A DNA stretch of 64,000 nt, taken from assembly GCA_964036315.1 (NCBI GenBank), contig OZ038487.1, positions 51,288,219 through 51,352,218 on the forward strand, read 5' to 3'. The notes beneath the pieces are model-generated. The model did no database searches. It saw only the letters and a program-made list of their open reading frames with translations, and was not told the DNA's origin. This document shows, piece by piece, positions 31,375 through 40,389 of the stretch. A program made the position numbers and the translations under genes. The DNA comes from Acanthosepion esculentum. Its lineage: Eukaryota > Mollusca > Cephalopoda > Sepiida > Sepiidae. Within the stretch, counting starts at the first letter, position 1; each line of letters starts with the position of its first letter.

Positions 31375-32162
31375 GCTTTACTAGCAGCATGGCCCGGCGT
31401 TGCCCGTGCTTGATTCAAAAATCGTACGACTCATACAACAATCACTATCACTTGACTTAAAATATTTTTGCCCTTCCTTGACTTTAAAGGAGTGCCCTTT
31501 GCCATGCTGATGTTGCTACATGCCTTACTTCTTGCCTATCTCACACTGCAAATTTTTTCTAAGCTCTATACTAAACATTAAATCTGTTACGAAAAAAAGA
31601 ACTAAACAAAATGAACACAAAACAATTAACTTTAAAAAAGGACTCATAACTGGAAAAACCGAATGAAAAAAGAATGTTAACAACAAATACTTTTTCACAC
31701 CCAACCCAGTTACTGCGGAATCGGAATCAACATTGAATTTAAGCAAGTGAATGAGCCAATTGAAGTAAAGTGCCATGCAGATTTAAATTTTTCCCACTTG
31801 TGACAAATGCAGCTATCGATTTTTTTTGCATGCTAGCATGCTAGTTAACATTCATGTCAGTCAGCTGTTGGCTCTCACACTGGCCAATAGAATCTTCCTG
31901 TCTATTCGTGGCAGCCAGCTATAGGCTCTCACTCTGGCCAGTAGAAAATGGCTGCAAACTACATGAAAACTGCCGTAGAAGCATGAAAAAATTGATTATT
32001 TCCACTATTGATGGGAGTTGGGAAATGCAAAGTCGATCTTGGCCTTCCCGATAACTTGGAGCCTGTGCATGTACATTTTGGTGCAAATCTGTCAAAAATT
32101 GCAGCCATGCATTTGTTACACACGCACACACACACACATCCTGCCTTTTATAGATAGAGATT
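31375..32162. mobile_element. Unclassified interspersed repeat with CCCGGCGTTGCCCGTGC end
   Basis: The left end ACTAGCAGCATGGCCCGGCG is CpG-rich in an AT-rich setting. The right end is TTTTATAGATAGAGATTACA. From memory, terminal words like these are common in invertebrate repeats. Inside lies a duplicated segment of about 60 bp (GTCAGCTGTTGGCTCTCACA at 31859, GCCAGCTATAGGCTCTCACT at 31914). Frames are short. The boundaries are inferred from those two end words. Confidence 0.45.
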
Positions 32163-32204
32163 ACACGACATATAGGTTACATCTTTACAATTCTTTTTCC
32201 CTTA

Positions 32205-32895
32205 TTCACTCCTCTAACCCAAAGTATTGCTTACCACCAGATGGTTATGTCCTCTTGATGAATTGGCCATTTGAGGGAATCATGATTATCACAGGTGACA
32301 TTACTGATGTATTTGAATAAGCAATGTTTGCACTGATTAATATGGTGTTTTGGATTCATGTAATTACTATAATGTGTAAATATGAGCAGGGTTCATATTG
32401 GTATGCCAATCCTGCTGACAGTGTTCCCATAGAAGAGAGGATTGATTGATTGATTGATTGATTTGTTTTTTATGGCTTATCAACCCCTTGTCAGCTGTTT
32501 AAAGCCAAAACATATTTTGGATTGTCAGAATAATTTTTTTTCAAGCAAATATTTTTAAGAATAACAATGATCTTTTCAGCTATGTGCCCGAGTATTTAAG
32601 CCATAGATGGAAGGAGGTGAAATCACTTCATACCTTTCCCAAGGTTATTTGTGATTAAGTGAATTTAACAAATCTTACTGGAATTCAAACTATCTGATTT
32701 CTCATTCTCAGTCACTTGCCATTATACCACCTACACATCCTAGAAGAGAAACAAGTCCACAGGGTAAGAGAATCTAAATAGTGTGCATCTGGTGGGGTTG
32801 GAGTGAATTTTTTTTCCCTCATTCACTCCTCTAAGCCAGATGGGTTATATCCCCTTGATGAACTAACCATTTGTGGGTATCATCTGGGGGTCTTC
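32205..32895. repeat. Duplicated segment around a SINE-B
   Basis: ATTCACTCCTCTAACCCAAA ... GATGGTTATGTCCTCTTGAT at 32205-32280 recurs as ATTCACTCCTCTAAGCCAGA ... GGGTTATATCCCCTTGATGA at 32820-32880. A GATT tetranucleotide run (32443-32462) and an antisense SINE-B lie between the two. The pair may be two ends of one repeat or a local duplication. Confidence 0.5.
32580..32755 (-). mobile_element. SINE-B, antisense, partial
   Basis: TTCATACCTTTCCCAAGG, AAGTGAATTTAACAAATC, ACTGGAATTCAAACTATC and CACTTGCCATTATACCACC correspond in order to the reversed body, box B and box A of SINE-B. Confidence 0.6.
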
Positions 32896-32899
32896 ATTA

Positions 32900-33175
32900 A
32901 GATAGGTTGTATGATTTTATGGCATGTTAAAGCTTGCTGGGTTATATAATGTTGAATTCTTTATGGGGTATACAGTGAAGACTGAAGTCATTAGCCACAA
33001 TTAATGGTCAATCAGGCGTGCCTTACTAAACTTTATTTGGCTGGTTGATTGCATGACATGTCAAACCTTGCTGGGTTATTTAATGCTGAATTTTGTATGG
33101 GACACCCAGTGTGGATTGAATTTACTACCCAATAGTAATGGTCAACCACATTAGACTCAACTATTCCATTTTAAT
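32900..33175. repeat. Tandem duplication of ~130 bp
   Basis: Unit 1 has GGCATGTTAAAGCTTGCTGG, TATAATGTTGAATTCTTTAT and TAATGGTCAATCAGGC. Unit 2 has GACATGTCAAACCTTGCTGG, TTTAATGCTGAATTTTGTAT and TAATGGTCAACCACA. Divergence is substantial. Confidence 0.65.
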
Positions 33176-33379
33176 TTGTTAGTAGAGGTGAAAAAACAAC
33201 TTTATTTCTCCTGTAATTTCAACCGTGATTATAAAGTTAGAATAATGAATATTTTCAGATTTATATTGTTTTTATTCCTGAAGATTATTTCGCTTGACTG
33301 AAATGTAATTTTTGATGAGTGCAAGAGAAGCGAGTATAAAAAGCATAAAGAAATACATAAGTGTATCCTTCCGTTATAT

Positions 33380-33915
33380 GCCTTGTCCCTTCAGGACATG
33401 CATAATCATGGCTCTCTGTAATTACCTATCCTTTGGAGCTCTTAGCAATGTTTGTCCGCTTACAGTTTCTGTTCTGCCATCCATTTGCACAAGTGTGTTA
33501 AGTAGGTTACTCATTGTTTCTCTCTGGTCTTTTTGTTTTCATTATGTCTTGTGAGTGTCAAATTCTCCAATTCCTTTTTCTTCTTTATGTATCCTAGAAA
33601 TTTCAGCAGTCTCTTTATGATTCTAAATTCATTTCCATTAAAGACTCATTCTCATTGTCCTTGTTCACATGTTGTTTCCATGGTATTCTCAGCATCCTTC
33701 TGTAGAACCACATCTGTGAAAAAATTGTCCAATATTCACTACCATATAGTAGGATTGATACTACATACCAGTTCAACATGAAATTTTCCTGTTTCTTAAT
33801 ATTTTGCTTAGCTTTTGGAAGCCATCTTTTGCTATTTCAATGCACCTTTGGATTTCTGTGCCACATTTTCTACTGTCATTTTCCATCCCAGATAGTTAAA
33901 TTTCTGTTCTCAGTG
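33380..33915 (-). mobile_element. LINE-R fragment, antisense, long copy
   Basis: CCTTGTCCCTTCAGGACATG, ATCATGGCTCTCTGTAAT, CATTATGTCTTGTGAGTGTC, GGTATTCTCAGCATCCTTCT and ATTCACTACCATATAGTAGG, then CTTAATATTTTGCTTAGCTT, are the full antisense order of the long LINE-R copies. Confidence 0.7.
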
Positions 33916-33989
33916 TTAAATTTCTTGACACATATTAAATTTAAAGAGCTAAGTTTTCATTTGTTTTTTGCTTTCAGATTTGATTAATT

Positions 33990-34690
33990 AGAGTCTTTTA
34001 TGGCATGAAACCATAATTCTGAAGAAATTGGTGGGCACATTTACAAATAAAGATATTCGTAGAAAAAAAATGAAGGTTAAGATAAAAAAATAAAATCCTG
34101 TATTGAAGTTTGTGATAAATTTAAGAATCAAAATTAATTACTGTGAATAAAAGAAAATGCAAAGAAAAAAGCTATATATATTTCTATTTTTAACCAGACA
34201 AGAATCTTTAAAGCCAATCAAAACAAAAGAAACTCTTTGGGCTAAGAAATCTATTTGAACAACTTGCCCACTTCCCATGCCCCAGCAGCTAACAACTTCT
34301 CGAGTGAATATTGTCTGGCCAGGAAATTCATTTATTATATCATAATTATCCTTCATCATTCAGTATTTGCTTATCAGGAAGAATTTCTCTGATGAGACTT
34401 AGGATTTCAAGAATTAGGAGACATATTAGCCAAAGAATTTCAATGGGCCAGTCCATTTTATGAGAAAATATTCTTTTTTAATTATTTTTTTAATCATGCA
34501 ATATTCCTGAAACAGTAATAGAAATAGCCAAATTTCTAATTAATGAAAAAAAATCAAAGAAGAAGAAAAAACATCAAATAACATCTAATGTTTGTTTGAC
34601 CCAAATCTTATATGTTTAAACGATTGGCAAAAAATGAAATTTTCAATAATATAAATAAAAGTATTAACTGGATACACAGAAAAAAGATCT
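33990..34690. other. AT-rich stretch without recognisable feature
   Basis: A 73-codon minus frame at 34138-34359 has no known motif and typical AT-rich composition. Confidence 0.35.
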
Positions 34691-34693
34691 CTT

Positions 34694-34698
<5 letters not shown>

Positions 34699-34781
<83 letters not shown>

Positions 34782-34782
34782 T
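34699..34782. repeat. (TA)n-(GATA)n microsatellite
   Basis: About 19 TA units followed by 11 GATA units. Confidence 0.95.
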
Positions 34783-34834
34783 AATACATGTATATCTAAA
34801 CAACCAAATGAACATTTTGGATTTAAGATGAGAA

Positions 34835-35062
34835 ACTGCCAGTGACCATGCAGTGCTAATTCCTCTATCCTCCCTCATAAATATAGCAAAATTTAAACAA
34901 TGCAATTTTTATCAACACACATTCAGAATGACCAAGCAAGATTCTTCATGTCTCTTACTGGGATTTTTGACATATTACCACATGAAAACTGTCATTTTTA
35001 CATCTCAAGTGACTTTTGGAGCTGATTGGCACCATGCAGTGCTGATTCCTATGTGCATACTG
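34835..35062. repeat. Recurrent CATGCAGTGCTGATTCCTATG word
   Basis: ACCATGCAGTGCTAATTCCT at 34845 and CACCATGCAGTGCTGATTCC at 35031 recur as ACCATGTGGTGTTGATTTCT at 35466 and ATCATGCAGTGTTGATTCCT at 57329. Each probably marks the end of a degraded repeat, and the last joins a SINE-B. Confidence 0.45.
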
Positions 35063-35078
35063 TTGTTTTTTCACTTTA

Positions 35079-35125
35079 TATATATATGTATATATATATA
35101 TATATATATATGGAGAGAGAGAGAA

Positions 35126-35161
<36 letters not shown>
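35079..35161. repeat. (TA)n-(GA)n-(TA)n microsatellite
   Basis: Two TA runs surround a short GA run. Confidence 0.95.
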
Positions 35162-35164
<3 letters not shown>

Positions 35165-35230
35165 GAAATATAGTCTTAAAGTGTGCTATATTTATGGAAT
35201 AAAGTGCTCAATATCAGAGATAGAGCGTGT

Positions 35231-35381
35231 GTAAGTATAAAAGTTAACATAGAAGTCAACACTTATAGGCGACAGTCTGTTTCATGCTAGATGCAATCAT
35301 CTGGCCCGATGATTGCATGAAATAGCATGAAATAGACTGTCGCCTCTAAGTGTTGACTTCTATGTTCACTTTTATACTTAT
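35231..35381. repeat. Hairpin with hammerhead-like core
   Basis: The arms 35231-35302 and 35309-35380 are near-perfect inverts (TATAAAAGTTAACATAGAAG against CTTCTATGTTCACTTTTATA; GGCGACAGTCTGTTTCATGC against GCATGAAATAGACTGTCGCC). On the plus strand 35303-35344 fits a hammerhead layout: GGC, CCGATGA, TGC..GCA stem, GAAAT, GTC, GCC. The left arm repeats it antisense with CAGATGA. The flanks are (TA)n. A related single arm lies at 62206-62330. Confidence 0.7.
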
Positions 35382-35384
35382 ATA

Positions 35385-35427
<43 letters not shown>
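35379..35427. repeat. (TA)n microsatellite
   Basis: TA units interrupted once by TG, directly at the hairpin edge. Confidence 0.95.
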
Positions 35428-35430
<3 letters not shown>

Positions 35431-35516
35431 ATTTGAATATCACATCATGCATGCAACTGATAGTTACCATGTGGTGTTGATTTCTATGTCCATATTATCT
35501 ACCCACATTCTCTGTC

Positions 35517-35519
<3 letters not shown>

Positions 35520-35557
<38 letters not shown>
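35520..35557. repeat. (TA)n microsatellite
   Basis: About 18 TA units. Confidence 0.95.
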
Positions 35558-35558
<1 letters not shown>

Positions 35559-35868
35559 ACCTCACTGTTTCATGCATGTTACCTGAATGCATTTGAAGTG
35601 ATAAAAATTTGGATTACATATAAATCCATTAATTCTTTAGTAATTGCTTTCAGATATGGGCCTGATCAGATATGGCCTTTTTCTTTAATCCTCAGGCAAA
35701 CCTAATACAGACCGTTTAATAAATAAAAATGGGATGTCTATTTCAAATAAGAAGTGTCGCATAATAACATTTGAAGTAATAATGTCAGATTAAAAATTAA
35801 TCCAGTAGAAATATAGAATGAAGGATTTGTGAACATATATTTGTAAAATTATTTTTGATACACCCTGT

Positions 35869-35925
35869 GTATGTGTGTGTGTGTGTATATATATATATGT
35901 GCGTGTGTGTGTGTATATATATTTT
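35869..35925. repeat. (TG)n-(TA)n-(TG)n-(TA)n microsatellite
   Basis: Alternating short TG and TA runs. Confidence 0.95.
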
Positions 35926-35934
35926 GAATAATAA

Positions 35935-36060
35935 AAAATATTAAAAAATTCAAATCTTCAGACACACTGGGCTGTATATTAATATTCTTTCGTTTTTATT
36001 ATTATTTTTTTTTAGATTCCTTGACTAGTTTCAGCTAATGGCCATCATCAGGAGAAAAAA
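35935..36060 (-). mobile_element. Penelope-like fragment with hammerhead-like motif, antisense
   Basis: The reverse complement reads CTGATGA, TGGC-CATTA-GCT, GAAAC, TAGTC, AAGGAATCT, then AATATTAATATACAGCCCAG and GTGTGTCTGAAGATTTGAAT. The same string of motifs occurs on the plus strand at 48669-48775. The order CTGATGA, short hairpin, GAAAC, GTC fits a minimal hammerhead with a tiny stem III of the type described in Penelope-like elements. No RT-coding sequence is attached. Confidence 0.55.
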
Positions 36061-36082
36061 AAATTTCTGCTTTTAAACTGTA

Positions 36083-36083
36083 G

Positions 36084-36125
<42 letters not shown>

Positions 36126-36171
36126 CATACATACATACATACATACATACATACAGATATATATATATATA
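36083..36171. repeat. (TA)n-(CATA)n-(TA)n microsatellite
   Basis: Two TA tracts surround nine CATA units, abutting the Tc1-like element on the right. Confidence 0.95.
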
Positions 36172-36524
36172 CTACAGTTTAAAAGATTGAGGCCACCCAT
36201 GATAATTTTTTAGATTTGCCTAAAAAGTAGTTGTTTTGTACTTAAAAAAAAAAGTGATATTTTTTTATTAGAGATTTTATTATGACAAAAAGAAAAAAAT
36301 CATTTTATGATTAAATTTAGTTCTCACAAAATATCCTCCTTTAGCCTTGATTACTGCAGCACAAAATTTTGGCATTTGTTGCAAAAGTTTCTCAAAGTAT
36401 AATTTTGATAATTGATTCCATTCTTTTTCAATAACTACAAGAACTCTTCTTTTTTTTTTCACTTTTCTGTCAAGTTCATTCCAGTCTAATTCTGAGGGTG
36501 GCTTCATACTTTTGAAATGTAGTG
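36171..36524 (-). mobile_element. Tc1-like deletion derivative with both TIRs
   Basis: The left TIR is ACTACAGTTTAAAAGATTGA then GGCCACCC; the right TIR reverses to ACTACATTTCAAAAGTATGA then AGCCACCC. TA lies at both edges. The minus strand at 36280-36507 is open for 75 codons and matches the C-terminus of Tc1 transposases: VIEKEWNQLSKLYFEKLLQQ, then MPKFCAAVIKAKGGY. The catalytic DDE core is deleted and the C-terminus follows almost directly after the TIR. Such internally deleted copies cannot move alone but can be mobilised by an intact relative. Confidence 0.75.
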
Positions 36525-36525
36525 T

Positions 36526-36940
<415 letters not shown>

Positions 36941-37259
36941 ATATATGTGTGTGTGTGTGTGTGTGTAATTTGAAAAGATTTAACCTATATTTGATCTAAT
37001 TTTAAGGTAAATACTTACTCTCTTTATATACACAATATCTTGAATACTTATTTTCATTACTGTAATTCTAAGTTCAGCAACTGATTGTATATAATGTGTA
37101 TTTAAGTATGTACTTGAGGAAAAGTTTGGGTTTGAGTTTACCTGAAAATCTGTTCATCTTTATATCTGGCCAGGTGAGTGTACATGCTATTCTGTGTGTA
37201 TTATACATTCAAATAAATATTAGTGGCATTTGTATACATGTAGATATACAGGTAGTATA

Positions 37260-37430
37260 GCTGTCATAGGTTCGGAAAAAGAAATCGACTGGCCAAGTTT
37301 GAATTCCTGCCAATTTAATTACATTCATTTTTGCATAAACTTTGCAAAAATTCTCTGCATTAGAAACCAGTTGGTGTGCTAGTAAAAGTTCATCAACTTT
37401 GGCCGGTAATCTATCTAGAGATGGTAACTT
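37260..37430 (+). mobile_element. SINE-like fragment, weak
   Basis: CCAAGTTTGAATTCCTGCC resembles a SINE box B, and AATTTAATTACATTCATTTT follows as in SINE-B. The later body is not clearly alignable. Confidence 0.35.
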
Positions 37431-37514
37431 GATAAAAAAAAAGCCAAAAAACATACATCCCCCAGCATCTGAGCCACTTGTGTTGGATCCCATGAAAGAT
37501 GCAAAAGGGAAAAC

Positions 37515-37811
37515 GGCTTGACATCTGGAACAAAACATGCTCATATGGGTCTCGTGTGCAAGATACTGGAAGAAAACATGGCCGATTCAAAAGCTGCAAT
37601 TAAAGAACAACCTGATCTCATACCTCAGATATTTTGCAAAACAAATTTGTGGCTTATGCAAATTCTTGATCCTGAGTCACTCAATAAAATGAGCATGAGT
37701 GAGAGAATATTAGAGGAGTGGCTGATGCCGATGAGTGGTGGTTGTGCAAAATTTGTGGAATTTCTCGGTAGTTTTACCAATTGTGATTCTAAAAAGACAG
37801 GTTATAACTGA
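37515..37811 (+). CDS. Unrecognised open frame, possible relic
   Basis: A frame of about 98 codons includes GLVCKILEENMADSKAAIKE, QPDLIPQIFCKTNLWLMQIL and MSERILEEWLMPMSGGCAKF, then stops at 37809. It has no ATG at the very start; an internal ATG lies near 37554. The composition is less AT-biased and more protein-like than neighbouring random frames, but no family is recognised and no splice or promoter signal supports it. It may be a piece of a mobile element ORF or a pseudogene. Confidence 0.25.
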   Translation, partial: GLTSGTKHAHMGLVCKILEENMADSKAAIKEQPDLIPQIFCKTNLWLMQILDPESLNKMSMSERILEEWLMPMSGGCAKFVEFLGSFTNCDSKKTGYN

Positions 37812-37814
37812 TAC

Positions 37815-38575
37815 TCCAGACATACCTTTTTGCAACAAAAAATGCACAGTGACTGTAATTCTCAAGTCAGATGGTGATTTTCTAAGCATAGCTTAGATGT
37901 GGCAGAAGACTGAAATAATGGGCCATCCAGTGAGGATCAAACTCACTATTCATTCATAACTGATCTAGTGAGACAAGATTGTTAAATATTACATCACATC
38001 AAAGTGCTCTTTTCCAAGTGTAGCTTAGATGTGGTGCTGTGCCCAAATTCTCAAGTCACATGAGCTACATAATCTTCCATGAGAAGAGATATCATCGTCT
38101 TTCTCCTTTATTACTTAGATGTACCTGGCTGTTTATAATACTGTATACAGAGATGAAAAAGAATATTTTTCTTATTGCATAAATAATATTTTTAAAGATG
38201 TTTCAATTATATTTTCTGGGAAAAGGTTTAAAGATAAAGTTAATTTAAGCAGCTTTTGCTTGATTTAATGTTGTGATTAGAATTTAGTTCAGTATTTATA
38301 TAATCTGCCACATTTTATCAAGTACACTCGCATTTGTTGATATTACCCAATGGTAAAGTGCAGAACCACAGCCAATGAGGTCTTATTCAAGGTTAAACTG
38401 AATCTGTAATCTCTCAGAGAACAACCACAGGATGATAAAAATATAACCCCAAAAATGCAAAATAAAATGTTCCACTTCAAAAATGTTATGGAAATTGAGT
38501 AATATTTTGGTATTTTAAATTAAATTCCATTTCAAAATTTATCTGTTGCGGTTTTGCTGATGAGGGTTTATCTAA
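37815..38575. other. AT-rich stretch without recognisable feature
   Basis: A short word AGCTTAGATGTGG occurs twice (near 37890 and 38027). Nothing else was seen. Confidence 0.4.
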
Positions 38576-38589
38576 TTTTGAAAAATAAA

Positions 38590-39030
38590 AATACTGATAG
38601 CAGTGGTGATTATGGTGATGTTGATGGTAATGATGGCAGTAGTGTTTATTCTGGTAATTCCATTGGTGGTGCTGGTAATCCTAATGGTGATGATGGTAAT
38701 AATATTGGTGCTGGTAGCAATGATAGTGATGATGCTGGTAATGATGACAGTGGTGGGGATGCTAGTAATAATATTGGTGGTGGCACTGGTAATGATAGAG
38801 TTGCTGCTGGTATTAATGTTGGTGTGCTGCTGGTAATTATGTTGGTGATGCTGGCAATGATAGTAGTGATGCTGGAAATAATGTTGGTGGTGGTACTGGT
38901 AATGATGGCAGTGGTGATGGTGGTGATGATGATGATGCTAGTGACTGTGATGCTGGTAGAAAGGGTAGTGGTAGTTATGTTAGTGGTGTTGATGCTGGTA
39001 ATGATGGTAGTGGTGGTGGTGATGATGATA
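38590..39030. repeat. GGTGATGAT/GGTAATGAT trinucleotide-type array
   Basis: Nearly 440 bp are made of GGTGAT, GGTAAT, GCTGGTAATGAT and related words. The period of 3 keeps a plus frame open for 195 codons, giving GNDGSSVYSGNSIGG-like text that later switches to a valine/methionine-rich run. The open frame follows from the repeat, and I do not call a gene. Confidence 0.85.
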
Positions 39031-39319
39031 AAAACAAGAGAGATTTCAATGCTTGTTCAGTTTTTTTTTAATAGCCTTCTTTGTAGTTATTGTTTTTTGA
39101 AGACTTCATTTATATTCTCAATATGCTCTTTTAATATTTGAAGGCATGAGACTGTCCAGACAGCTCATAAATGTATTCATGGAATTTTGAGTGAGAACCT
39201 TTTAAGCAAAAGTGCATTGGTCCATAGAAATGCAGCAACTTACTTTTTTGGTGGGTGTTCATCACGTTATGAATCATTTTCTTTCTTTTTTTAAGACAAA
39301 AAAAAAAATGATAGAAATC

Positions 39320-39345
39320 ACTCACTCACTCACTCACTCTCCCCC
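39320..39345. repeat. (CACT)n microsatellite
   Basis: About five CACT units. Confidence 0.9.
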
Positions 39346-39616
39346 ACACACACTCTTCACAGTTATACAGTGAAGTTAAAAAACAACAATCATATGTCTT
39401 TTCTTTATCCAGTGTAATATTTTGTTAATATTTGACAAAGAAAAAAAATAACTAAATAGCATCTGGAAAAAATTTTTCAGAAAAAAAGAATGCAATGATG
39501 AAAATAAAAAAAATAACTAAAAATGGGATATATAAATTTACATTGATACATACATGGGTGTGCAGTTAAACATGTACAAGAAAGAAATAGAGAGAGGTTA
39601 CGATAAAGAGAGAAAT

Positions 39617-39619
39617 TAT

Positions 39620-39679
<60 letters not shown>

Positions 39680-40140
39680 TGAACAGACTGTCAGAGATGG
39701 ATAGATATGAAAAAACTGTGATAGATAGATAGATAGATAGATAGATATGAACATACTGTCAGAGATAGATAGATATGAAAAAACTGTGATAGATAGATAG
39801 ATAGATATGAACAGACTGTCAGAGATAGACAGATATGAAAAAACTGTGATAGATAGATAGATATGAACAGACTGTCAGAGATAGATAGATATGAAAAAAC
39901 TGTGATAGATAGATAGATATGAACAGACTGTCAGAGATAGACAGATATGAAAAAACTGTGATAGATAGATAGATATGAACAGACTGTCAGAGATAGATAG
40001 ATATGAAAAAACTGTGATAGATAGATAGATATGAACAGACTGTCAGAGATAGATAGATATGAAAAAACTGTGATAGATAGATAGATAGATAGATGTGAAG
40101 AAATTGAGATAGATAGAGATACATATGAAAAGAGATAGAG
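39617..40140. repeat. (GATA)n array with inserted tandem unit
   Basis: GATA runs are broken by alternating words ATGAACAGACTGTCAGAGAT and ATATGAAAAAACTGTGATAG. Six to seven higher-order units of about 60 bp are visible at 39660-40075. GATA run length falls across the array from about 16 to 3 units. Confidence 0.9.
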
Positions 40141-40287
40141 ATAGATGCCAACAAATTGAGAAACAGAAAGATGGATATATGAGATCAAGTTAAGTAGATA
40201 GATATAGATATACCCAGCTTCAGATAGATAAGAAAAGGTGAAGATAGAGAGACAGAGAGATAGATATGAACAGACCAAAATGGAAAT

Positions 40288-40290
40288 ATA

Positions 40291-40331
<41 letters not shown>
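40288..40331. repeat. (TA)n microsatellite
   Basis: About 20 TA units with one TG interruption. Confidence 0.95.
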
Positions 40332-40332
<1 letters not shown>

Positions 40333-40389
40333 TGTCAAGATAGATATGAATGGGCTGAGATAGAGAGATAAACAAGCTGAAATAGAAAG

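Noticed and set aside
38554..39141. 195-aa open frame rich in Gly, Asn, Asp then Val, Met
   Set aside because: It is a by-product of the GGTGAT/GGTAAT array, and its composition flips after a phase change inside the repeat.
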